From contig CAZZJS010000004.1 in assembly GCA_964654855.1 (NCBI GenBank), positions 124,001 through 188,000 of the forward strand: DNA of 64,000 nt. Direction: 5' to 3'. Below the pieces are notes generated by a model, which was not told the DNA's origin, searched no databases, and saw only the letters and a list, made by a program, of their open reading frames with translations. Source of the DNA: JALZUV01 sp964654855. Its GTDB lineage: Bacteria > Pseudomonadota > Alphaproteobacteria > Rickettsiales > JALZUV01. A program made the position numbers and the translations under genes. Shown in pieces: positions 52,807-60,638 of this stretch (positions within the stretch are counted from its first letter, which is position 1; each line of letters begins with the position of its first letter).

Positions 52807-53639
52807 GAAGTTCCTTCTTTATTAGCCTCTTCTTCAAGACGACGGTGATAAATATTTAAAATAGCAGCTGCTGTTTCTTCGACAGAGCGTTGAGAAACAT
52901 CGATGACTGGCCAGCCATTTTGACGATAAAGCTGACGGGCAGTTTTAATTTCTTCCTCAACTTTTTCATTATCCGCATAGTGGTCCAGATTTTTATGACC
53001 AATGGATTCTAAGCGGCTACGGCGAATTTCAATTAAACGGTTTGGATGAATAATCAGCCCAACAATAAGTGCATCTTCTACGGCAAAAAGCTCTTCTGGT
53101 AGATCAACTCCATAAACATAAGGTACATTTGCTGCTTTCAAGCCACCATAAGCCAAATAAACACAAGTGGGAGATTTACTCGTTCGTGAAGGGCCAACGA
53201 GAATAATATCGGAGGAAGCCAACTCCCAATGGCGTTTTCCATCATCGTGACTAAGGGTATAATCAATCGCTTCAATCCGACTAAAATAATTATCATTCAT
53301 TTCATGTCGGCTACCTGGGCGGGCAGAAGTTTCTTGCTGTAAATAAGCTGAAAGCGTGTTGGATGCTCGTTCCAATGGATTAATACAAGGTAGATTTAAA
53401 CGCGCGCAAATACGTTGTAGCTTTTCGTTCAATTCACCATCAACCATCGTATAAAAAACAGGACCTGGGCTAGCAATCAAAGCTTGCTCAAATCTTTCTA
53501 GTTGCTTTTCACTACGCAATAAGGCCCAAATATGTTCTTGTCCATCTACTTCGTCAAATTCAGCCACCACCGCGCGCGCAATCGCACTAACCGTTCCGGC
53601 AGTCGAATCAGAAACCAAGTGAATGTGAAGTTCTTTCAT
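52803..53639 (-). CDS. ppsR: Bifunctional kinase-pyrophosphorylase (PpsR/DUF299)
   Basis: This family phosphorylates and dephosphorylates PEP synthase or pyruvate phosphate dikinase. The 278-residue protein has the N-terminal HLVSDSTAGTVSAIARAVV and the kinase P-loop GPSRTSKSPTCVYLA, with YVYGVDLPEELF and a conserved C-terminal VSQRSVEETAA. In Caulobacter and Rickettsia a member of this family flanks the replication origin opposite hemE, exactly as here. It is transcribed away from the origin. Confidence 0.93.
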   Translation of the reverse strand: MKELHIHLVSDSTAGTVSAIARAVVAEFDEVDGQEHIWALLRSEKQLERFEQALIASPGPVFYTMVDGELNEKLQRICARLNLPCINPLERASNTLSAYLQQETSARPGSRHEMNDNYFSRIEAIDYTLSHDDGKRHWELASSDIILVGPSRTSKSPTCVYLAYGGLKAANVPYVYGVDLPEELFAVEDALIVGLIIHPNRLIEIRRSRLESIGHKNLDHYADNEKVEEEIKTARQLYRQNGWPVIDVSQRSVEETAAAILNIYHRRLEEEANKEGTS

Positions 53640-53957
53640 TGTGGATAAGTCATAGCATAAATGCAGCTGAAATCTATGGATGGATGAGTGGGTAAAATAA
53701 TTTAATCAATTTCCCACAAACTACCGTGGTTTTTTGAACCAATTATACACATGGTGAAGGCTAAAATTATAGTTCATGGAATAACTATATAAAAACCATG
53801 AACTATAGCCAATTTAACTTGTGGAAATCTATGCGTATAAGTGAAGTATGATAAATAATCCCCAAGATTCATAGGGATATAAAACTACTACTATCTTATT
53901 AAAATATATTATTTATTTTATTTGTTTGATTGGAAAATCTGGTTTACACCATCGGTC
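53640..53957. other. Putative chromosomal replication origin (oriC)
   Basis: This 318-nt space between ppsR and hemE has origin features. A perfect DnaA box TGTGGATAA lies at 53640-53648 and a one-mismatch box TTATACACA at 53743-53751. Weaker boxes lie at 53711 (TTTCCCACA), 53820 and 53832. A perfect 12-bp inverted repeat TATAGTTCATGG / CCATGAACTATA is at 53768-53779 and 53796-53807. A very AT-rich stretch at 53881-53935 could unwind. Gene order and flanks match the origins of Caulobacter and Rickettsia. No perfect CtrA pair TTAA-N7-TTAA was found. GANTC methylation motif GATTC is present near 53866. Confidence 0.8.
53768..53807. repeat. Perfect 12-bp inverted repeat inside the origin region
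   Basis: TATAGTTCATGG and CCATGAACTATA are exact inverted copies separated by 16 AT-rich bases. The element lies between the strong DnaA box and the AT-rich stretch. It may be a protein-binding site for an origin regulator or a small hairpin. Confidence 0.85.
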
Positions 53958-54977
53958 ATGATAACAAAACGGCTTTTACAAACCCTCGACGGAAAGGTGC
54001 TTAAAAAACCCCCTTTTTGGTTTATGCGTCAAGCAGGTAGATATTTGCCTGAATATTTGGAAACACGAGCTAGCTGTGGTGGTTTTCTCGATCTGTGTTT
54101 CACCCCTGAAAAAGCAGCAGAAGTAACATTACAGCCTATTCACCGTTTTGATATGGATGCTGCTATTCTTTTTTCGGATATTTTAGTGATTCCATTGGCT
54201 CTTGGGCAAGAGGTTAGTTTTGTTAAAGGGGAGGGGCCAAAGCTTCCTCCCATCACTTTAGCATCTGAAGTTGAAGCATTAAATTATGAACCAGAAAAGC
54301 TCTTCCCGATTTACGGAACACTAGGTATTTTATCAGAAGAATTACCGAAAGATAAAACACTTATCGGATTTTCTGGCAGTCCGTGGACATTAGCGTGTTA
54401 CATGATTGAGGGTGGGGGAAGTAAGGATTTTGCCAAGGCTCGAAAATTTGGACATACCCAGCCACAGGCCTTTTCGCAGCTTTTAACAAAGTTAGAAAAT
54501 GCGATTATTGATTACTGTGGTTGCCAAATTGATGCGGGAGCTGAAGTGGTTCAACTGTTTGATAGTTGGTCAGGTGTTTGTTCTGCCCAAGAATTTGATG
54601 ACTGGGTGGTAGCTCCAACCAAGCGAATTGTGGCGGCGCTAAAAGCGAAATACCCGAAGGTTCCGGTGATTGGCTTTCCACGTTTAGCCGGTATTGGTTA
54701 TCGTCGTTACGTAAAAGAAACGGGTATCGATGCGGTGGGAATGGATGTGCAAATTACACCACAATGGGCGAAATCGCATCTATCCGAATTTGCGGTGGTG
54801 CAAGGAAATTTAGATCCAATTCTTTTGGCAACTGATGGCGATGCAGCGATAGAACAGGCTAAATTCTTGTTAGAGTCATATAAAGATGTGCCTTTCATTT
54901 TCAATTTAGGGCATGGCTTTATTCCTGAAACGCCCGTTAAAAATGTTGAACGCTTAGTGGAACTCTTAAAGTCATGA
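53958..54977 (+). CDS. hemE: Uroporphyrinogen decarboxylase
   Basis: HemE decarboxylates uroporphyrinogen III to coproporphyrinogen III. The 339-residue protein from the ATG at 53958 has PFWFMRQAGRYLPEYLE near the N-terminus, FSDILVIPLALGQ, QLFDSWSG and the C-terminal FNLGHGFIPETPVKNV. A TTG at 53922 would extend into the origin region. No clear Shine-Dalgarno is seen. Its stop overlaps the hemH start (ATGA). The hemE promoter lies in or beside the origin, as in Caulobacter. Confidence 0.96.
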   Translation: MITKRLLQTLDGKVLKKPPFWFMRQAGRYLPEYLETRASCGGFLDLCFTPEKAAEVTLQPIHRFDMDAAILFSDILVIPLALGQEVSFVKGEGPKLPPITLASEVEALNYEPEKLFPIYGTLGILSEELPKDKTLIGFSGSPWTLACYMIEGGGSKDFAKARKFGHTQPQAFSQLLTKLENAIIDYCGCQIDAGAEVVQLFDSWSGVCSAQEFDDWVVAPTKRIVAALKAKYPKVPVIGFPRLAGIGYRRYVKETGIDAVGMDVQITPQWAKSHLSEFAVVQGNLDPILLATDGDAAIEQAKFLLESYKDVPFIFNLGHGFIPETPVKNVERLVELLKS

Positions 54978-56011
54978 AAAAAGTTGCAGTGGTTTTACTG
55001 AATCTAGGTGGGCCGGATAAACCAGAATCGGTACAACCATTTCTGTTTAATCTATTCAATGATAAAGCGATTATTGGTGCACCACAGCCGATACGCTGGA
55101 TGATTGCAAAACTTATCTCGACTCGTCGTGCGCCGATTGCGCGTGAAATTTATGAATATTTAGGTGGAAAGTCCCCATTGCTTGAGCTGACTAAAGAACA
55201 AGCAAGCGCCTTAGATGAATCTTTAAAGACAAATAAGAAGGCCGAATATAAGAGCTTTATTTGTATGCGTTATTGGCATCCAATGTCGGCTGAGTCGGTA
55301 TCTCAGGTCAAAGAATGGGGCGCTGATGAGGTGATTTTACTGCCGCTCTATCCACAATTCTCAACAACGACGACGGGAAGTTCTTTCAAAGAATGGGAAA
55401 AGCATGCCAAGCAACAAGGTTTGAATGTCCTAGTCGCACGTGTCGGATGTTATCCAACGCAAAGTGACTTTATTAAATCCCATGCAGTTTTAATCAAAGA
55501 AACCTATGAGAAAGCTAAAAAACACGGTACCCCGCGTATCTTATTTTCAGCGCATGGCTTACCGCAAAAGATTGTGGATGCTGGTGACCCTTACCAATGG
55601 CAGGTAGAGCAAACGGCGGAAGCCATTATCGATGAACTTGCTATTGAAGGTTTAGATTCTGTGGTTTGTTATCAAAGTAAGGTGGGGCCCCTTGAATGGT
55701 TGAAACCTTCAACGGAATCCGAAATTGAGCGAGCGGCTAAAGAAGGTGTTCCAATCGTGATTTTACCCATCGCCTTTGTTTCAGAACATTCCGAAACTCT
55801 GGTGGAGCTCGATATTGAATATCGTGAATTGGCTGAGGAACATGGTATAAAAGGCTATGAGCGCGTACCAGCGCTTGGCACTCAACCTCATTATATTAAA
55901 GCGCTTAAGAAAATTTGCTTAGAAGCGAAACTAGGCCAAACTACTTCGTATAAAGGGATGCGCCTATGCCCACCAGAATTTACTAAATGTGCTTGTCGGG
56001 ATGCGGCGTAG
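54974..56011 (+). CDS. hemH: Ferrochelatase
   Basis: HemH inserts ferrous iron into protoporphyrin IX. The 345-residue protein has the pattern VVLLNLGGPDKPESVQPFL, IICMRYWHP-type sequence here as SFICMRYWHPMS, and LLPLYPQFSTTTTGSSF. The catalytic His is in ILFSAHGLPQ, and Glu in PIAFVSEHSETL. The C-terminus ends with CACR, and an iron-sulfur site as in some alphaproteobacterial enzymes is possible. It is in an operon with hemE. Confidence 0.96.
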   Translation: MKKVAVVLLNLGGPDKPESVQPFLFNLFNDKAIIGAPQPIRWMIAKLISTRRAPIAREIYEYLGGKSPLLELTKEQASALDESLKTNKKAEYKSFICMRYWHPMSAESVSQVKEWGADEVILLPLYPQFSTTTTGSSFKEWEKHAKQQGLNVLVARVGCYPTQSDFIKSHAVLIKETYEKAKKHGTPRILFSAHGLPQKIVDAGDPYQWQVEQTAEAIIDELAIEGLDSVVCYQSKVGPLEWLKPSTESEIERAAKEGVPIVILPIAFVSEHSETLVELDIEYRELAEEHGIKGYERVPALGTQPHYIKALKKICLEAKLGQTTSYKGMRLCPPEFTKCACRDAA

Positions 56012-56017
56012 TGAGCT

Positions 56018-56374
56018 CTAAAAACCCATATCCTTATCAGGATGAAGTGCCTTTTTAAAACCACTCTTAGCTACTTCCTCAATGTGTTCGTCAATTTTCG
56101 TATGACTAAATTTTTTAATCATTTCGTAAGCAACAGGTTGAAGAATGGCATTTTTATCCTGTGCTGAAAAATTGCCATCAGATTTCCATACGTAACCTCT
56201 TTCCCAATCTACCTTAAATGTAAGCAAGAGTTCAGATGCTAAGGAATCTGAAAAGCTTCGTTTTAAATGAGTTAGCATTTCAGGAGTAACTGTATTTGCA
56301 TTTTTTTCTAAATATGAAGCAATGTACTCATAAGCAGCTATTTTGAATTTATACCTAGTGGAATTTGTAGCCAT
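56018..56374 (-). CDS. Hypothetical protein, unknown
   Basis: The ATG at 56374 gives 118 residues; an upstream ATG at 56422 would add a hydrophobic 16-residue end. It is rich in Lys, Glu and Asp with no recognised motif. Both halves appear helical. It is convergent with hemH, with 6 nt between them, and divergent from the AmpG-like gene. I cannot assign a role. Confidence 0.5.
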   Translation of the reverse strand: MATNSTRYKFKIAAYEYIASYLEKNANTVTPEMLTHLKRSFSDSLASELLLTFKVDWERGYVWKSDGNFSAQDKNAILQPVAYEMIKKFSHTKIDEHIEEVAKSGFKKALHPDKDMGF

Positions 56375-56431
56375 AACGTTAATGTAGCAGTAAATAGTTG
56401 AAAGAATGTAAACAAAAGGCATATTTCTTTT

Positions 56432-57715
56432 ATGCTCCGCTTTTCATCTATTCTTGCATGGTGTCAAATTTACTTTCATCCGAAAGTGCTTGCTGTCATG
56501 TTTTTGGGCTTTTCTAGCGGTTTGCCACGGTTACTGGTGGCTTCAACTTTAGGAGCCTTGCTCACAGATAATGCGGTGGAGATGACCACGGTGGGTTTAT
56601 TTGCTTATGTCGCTTTGCCATATAGTTTCAATTTTCTTTGGGCTCCTTTGGTGGATTATTTCTCCATTCCGTATCTTACAAAGAAACTAGGCCATCGTCG
56701 TAGTTGGATGTTGCTCACGCAAATTTTACTTAGCATGGCGCTTGTAATTTTGGCCTTTATTAATCCAGCGGAAGCGCCGCTTTATGTGGCTGCTGCTGCG
56801 CTTTTAGTGGCGTTTCTTTCAGCCAGTCAAGATATTGTGATTGATGCCTTTCGTACGGAATATCTCGATAAATCGCAATATGGTGAAGGGGCGGCAATGG
56901 CGGTATTTGGTTATCGTTTAGGTATGCTCGTTGCGGGTGCTGGTGCTCTCTATATGGCTGAGATGGTTGATTGGTCGAGTGCCTATCTGGCAATGGCGGC
57001 ATGCATGATCGTAGGAATGATTACGACGTTAATGGTGAGTAACCCAAAAGAACGTGCCAAGTTAGCGACTCACTCTGCGCAAGAAGGATTCTTTAAGGGA
57101 GCTATTATCGCACCGTTTAAAGACTTTATAACACGTTTTCCGGCATGGGTTTGGCTGCTTGCGTTCATCTTATTTTATCGTTTATCGGATGGTTTTATCG
57201 GTTTTATGACCACGCCATTTTTCCTGCAAATTGGGTTTGATAAACCAACTATTGCCGGTATTGCCAAGCTCTTCGGTTTTGGTGCGACGCTGGGCGGGAT
57301 GTTCCTCGGTGGGGCGATGATTGCCAAGCTTGGGCTATTTACCTCGCTTTGGAGCTTCGCACTTTTCCAGCTTGTGGCGAATTTAGCTTATTTGGCACTT
57401 TCCATTATTGGTAAAGATGTAGGCGCACTCACTTTTGCCATTACCATGGATAATCTATCCGGTGGTATGGTTACTGCTGCGGCTATCGCCTTTATGATGC
57501 GTCTGTGCCAGAGTGATCATTACACTGCCACGCAATATGCGTTACTCGCCTCGCTTGCGAGTCTGGGTAGTATCGTTATGGCGGGTGGCGCAGGTTGGAT
57601 TGCGCAGGAGTATGGTTGGACGGCTATGTTTGGCCTTTCGGCATTGCTTGGGCTACCGTGCCTTTTCATTTTTTGGAAAAAACGAATCATGTTCCGCGAG
57701 CTTGCTGAATCGTAA
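56432..57715 (+). CDS. AmpG-like muropeptide permease (MFS)
   Basis: The 427-residue membrane protein has about twelve hydrophobic segments. The AmpG/PAT family pattern includes FLGFSSGLPRLLVASTLGAL, LPYSFNFLWAPLVDYFSIP, GHRRSWML and SASQDIVIDAFRTEYL. AmpG imports anhydromuropeptides for murein recycling and can affect beta-lactamase induction. MltA in this window could supply such substrates. Some members have other substrates, so the gene symbol is left open. Confidence 0.85.
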   Translation: MLRFSSILAWCQIYFHPKVLAVMFLGFSSGLPRLLVASTLGALLTDNAVEMTTVGLFAYVALPYSFNFLWAPLVDYFSIPYLTKKLGHRRSWMLLTQILLSMALVILAFINPAEAPLYVAAAALLVAFLSASQDIVIDAFRTEYLDKSQYGEGAAMAVFGYRLGMLVAGAGALYMAEMVDWSSAYLAMAACMIVGMITTLMVSNPKERAKLATHSAQEGFFKGAIIAPFKDFITRFPAWVWLLAFILFYRLSDGFIGFMTTPFFLQIGFDKPTIAGIAKLFGFGATLGGMFLGGAMIAKLGLFTSLWSFALFQLVANLAYLALSIIGKDVGALTFAITMDNLSGGMVTAAAIAFMMRLCQSDHYTATQYALLASLASLGSIVMAGGAGWIAQEYGWTAMFGLSALLGLPCLFIFWKKRIMFRELAES

Positions 57716-57736
57716 AAACTCCTCTAGCGTGGCGCT

Positions 57737-58669
57737 ATGATGAAAAAGTTACTGACTATCTTATTGGCATTAAGCCTGACCGCATGTTTGGAAGATGAAA
57801 GCAGTGTTTCGCATGAGCTAATGGCGCAAGCTGATATAGCAGGTGGTTATGCGATGGAACAAGCCATGGCAATGCCTGCTGCTCCTGTAATGGCTAAGCA
57901 GAAGCGAACGATGAAAGCTTCTAATATGGTGTTGGATCGCTCTAAATTTGAAGGTCGCCGTATTGCGGAGAATCACCATATGCGGGTGCAAGTGCCGAAA
58001 AAATCACTACAGGCACGCTATCAACGCGATATGGAAAAATGTATTGCATTGGGTTGCGATATGACAGGGTCACGTATTCAAAGCAGCGGCAGTGGTTACT
58101 TGAATGCGCGCATCATGCCAGAAAAACTGGGTGAATACCTTGATTTCTTAAGTAATGGTCCAGGTGAAGTCGAGAGCCATCAGGTTTCAGCGACGGATAA
58201 AACGATGCAGTATGTTGATACGGAGTCGAAATTGAAAAACCAAGTAGCGCTGCGTGATCGTCTACTTAAACTTCTAGAGAGTTATAAAGCGCGTAAAATT
58301 CAAGAAATTTTAAATATTGAGCGTGAATTAACCCGTGTTCAGGGGCAAATTGATTCTCTCACAGGCCAAATGCGTTCATTACAAAAAGTAACGAGCAAAG
58401 CCACGGTTAATGTGAATTATACGATCCCACCAAAGGGTGTTGAGATTAAATATCACGATATTGAGAATAGCTTGAGATACGCTTGGAATGGGTTCTTACG
58501 CTCGGTATCGGATGTGATTGCCTTTGTATTAAAGATTATCCCGTGGATTCCGATTTGGTTTGTTGGCGGGTGGCTGTTTGTGAAAATTTTCCGTTTCGCT
58601 TTTCGCAAAGCGGGTGGATCTTTAAGTAAGTTGATGTTTTGGAAGAAAGATACGGCTGCAAAGAAGTAG
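57737..58669 (+). CDS. DUF4349-domain lipoprotein
   Basis: The 310-residue protein has a lipoprotein signal ending in LSLTAC. Its central region has the DUF4349 pattern: a helix with YVDTESKLKNQVALRDRLL, then ILNIERELTRVQGQIDSLTGQ. A beta part with VNVNYTI follows, and a C-terminal transmembrane segment lies near residues 265-290. It is 22 nt after the AmpG-like gene, so co-transcription is possible. The function of the domain is not well defined. Confidence 0.8.
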   Translation: MMKKLLTILLALSLTACLEDESSVSHELMAQADIAGGYAMEQAMAMPAAPVMAKQKRTMKASNMVLDRSKFEGRRIAENHHMRVQVPKKSLQARYQRDMEKCIALGCDMTGSRIQSSGSGYLNARIMPEKLGEYLDFLSNGPGEVESHQVSATDKTMQYVDTESKLKNQVALRDRLLKLLESYKARKIQEILNIERELTRVQGQIDSLTGQMRSLQKVTSKATVNVNYTIPPKGVEIKYHDIENSLRYAWNGFLRSVSDVIAFVLKIIPWIPIWFVGGWLFVKIFRFAFRKAGGSLSKLMFWKKDTAAKK

Positions 58670-58701
58670 CTGAAATCATTAATCTATGTTAATATAGATA
58701 T

Positions 58702-59064
58702 ATGGTTAGTATTTTACAGACAACGGCTCTTTTTGGCTCAGCAGTTTCGACGCTAGGTAATAGCGGGCAACAATCTGTTTTTAACCAGCAAGATGCGACG
58801 CTTGCGACCATCACCACAGATTTGCTAAATGCTGAGTTTAATATTGATCAACCAGCAGTGACGACAAGTTTTAGTCAGGAGCTTATTAGTTTCATTAATG
58901 ATAATCTTGATGAAAATGTGGCGGAATCGTTACTGGCTGATATTGCTGCGATTGATAATTTCAATGGCGTTAGCAATGAGAGCGATAATGAAGGCAGTGA
59001 AGGCCTGACTGCTGCGAGTGAGCTTTTTGGCAATCAAGGCAACATCCTCGACTTACTCGCCTAA
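58702..59064 (+). CDS. Orphan acidic protein, unknown
   Basis: I do not recognise this 120-residue protein. It is acidic and rich in Asn, Ser, Leu and Ala, with no Cys and almost no basic residues. A weak hydrophobic N-terminus is not a clear signal peptide. The start has no Shine-Dalgarno; instead an ATCTAT-GTTAAT-ATAGAT hairpin sits at 58682-58699. It lies between the DUF4349 gene and the convergent purH. Confidence 0.45.
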   Translation: MVSILQTTALFGSAVSTLGNSGQQSVFNQQDATLATITTDLLNAEFNIDQPAVTTSFSQELISFINDNLDENVAESLLADIAAIDNFNGVSNESDNEGSEGLTAASELFGNQGNILDLLA

Positions 59065-59080
59065 TCTAAAAATTTGAATT

Positions 59081-60628
59081 CTAGTGACGGAAGTGGCGAA
59101 TACCAGTCGTTACCATCACCATGCCGTGCTTATCTGCAGCGGCGATGACCTCTTCGTCACGAATTGAGCCACCTGGTTGAACGAGAGCGGAAATGCCTGC
59201 ATCAGCGGCGCGGTGTACATTGTCATCGAATGGGAAGAAAGCATCAGAGGCAAGTACGGCGCCTTTAGTGGATAGGCCTGCTTCCTCGGCTTTCCAGCAA
59301 GCAATCCGAACGGAATCCACGCGGCTCATTTGACCGGCACCAATGCCGATTGTTGCGCCGTCACGTGCAATGACAATGGCGTTAGATTTCACATGTTTAC
59401 AAATACGGAAGGCGAATAGGAGATCTTCAAGCTGTTCAGTCTCAGGCTTTGCAGCTGAAACTGTTGTAAGGTCAGATTCGCTAATACGCTTTGAATCAGC
59501 ATCTTGAAGCAAAATGCCACCTGAAATCTGTGTCGTCATAAGAGGTTTGCTATCTGTTGGTAGTAAGCCACCCGCATCCAATAAACGAAGATTCTTTTTC
59601 TTAGTGAGTGCCTCTGCCGCTTCAGATTCCACTGATGGTGCAATAATAACCTCGGCAAAGAGCTTGCCCATAGCTTCTACAAATTCAGCCGTAAGCGGTT
59701 GATTGACAGCAATAATCCCGCCATATGCCGATACAGGATCGCAAGCGAGTGCCTTGTGGAAGGCTTCAACGATATTGGAACCTAATGCTACGCCGCAAGG
59801 GTTGGCATGCTTAATAATCGCGACACAAGGTTCAGAAAACTCATTAGCGAGTGCCCAAGCGGCATCGGTGTCGTTTAAATTGTTATAACTGAGCTCTTTG
59901 CCCTGCAACTGCTTTGCACCGGCTAATGTGCCCGCTTTAGCATCGCTTTTATAAAGTGCGGCACTTTGATGGGGGTTTTCACCATAGCGAAGAACGGAAT
60001 CTAACTGTGCCGATTGACTAAATTGTGCAGGAAACTGTATATCTTGAGAGGATGCCAACCATTTAGAAATGGCCGAATCGTAATGAGCTGTGAGCGAAAA
60101 TGCCTTTAAGGCGAGTGATTTGCGGAACTCTAACGTGGTTGCATCATTATTGGCCTCTAATTCGGCTAATACCGCATCGTAATCGGCCGGATCCGTTACA
60201 ATGGTAACATGTGCGTGGTTCTTGGCAGAGGCGCGCAGCATAGCAGGGCCACCAATATCAATATTTTCAACCGTTTCGCTGTAATCAGCGCCACGCGCAA
60301 CCGTCGCTTCAAACGGATAGAGATTGAGCACAACCAAGTCGATACCGGTAATATCATGTTCATCCATTGCCGCAAGATGCTCTGATTTGTCACGATCCGC
60401 GAGGATTCCCCCATGAATTTTCGGGTGGAGGGTTTTAACACGGCCATCCATAATCTCGGGAAAGTCAGTGACAGAAGAAACATCGATGACGTCTAGACCC
60501 GCCTCGCGCAAGGCTTTAGCTGTGCCGCCAGTGGAAAGCAGAGTAATATTTTTTTCAGCCAACGCTTTCGCGAAAGGCACAAGGTTTGTTTTATCTGAAA
60601 CAGAAAGAAGGGCGCGTTTAATAGTCAT
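59081..60628 (-). CDS. purH: Bifunctional AICAR transformylase / IMP cyclohydrolase
   Basis: PurH performs the last two steps of IMP synthesis. The 515-residue protein has the N-terminal cyclohydrolase region with LLSTGGTAKALREAGLDV and VKTLHPKIHGGILADR. The C-terminal transformylase region has RYGENPHQSAALY, IKHANPCGVALG and the SDAFFPFDDNV and QPGGSIRDEEVI blocks. Standard length and complete. Confidence 0.97.
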   Translation of the reverse strand: MTIKRALLSVSDKTNLVPFAKALAEKNITLLSTGGTAKALREAGLDVIDVSSVTDFPEIMDGRVKTLHPKIHGGILADRDKSEHLAAMDEHDITGIDLVVLNLYPFEATVARGADYSETVENIDIGGPAMLRASAKNHAHVTIVTDPADYDAVLAELEANNDATTLEFRKSLALKAFSLTAHYDSAISKWLASSQDIQFPAQFSQSAQLDSVLRYGENPHQSAALYKSDAKAGTLAGAKQLQGKELSYNNLNDTDAAWALANEFSEPCVAIIKHANPCGVALGSNIVEAFHKALACDPVSAYGGIIAVNQPLTAEFVEAMGKLFAEVIIAPSVESEAAEALTKKKNLRLLDAGGLLPTDSKPLMTTQISGGILLQDADSKRISESDLTTVSAAKPETEQLEDLLFAFRICKHVKSNAIVIARDGATIGIGAGQMSRVDSVRIACWKAEEAGLSTKGAVLASDAFFPFDDNVHRAADAGISALVQPGGSIRDEEVIAAADKHGMVMVTTGIRHFRH

Positions 60629-60638
60629 GGGCTGCTGC

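Noticed and set aside
53922..53957. hemE start at TTG 53922
   Set aside because: It would extend into the AT-rich stretch of the putative origin, and the ATG at 53958 places the MRQAGRY motif at its normal distance from the N-terminus.
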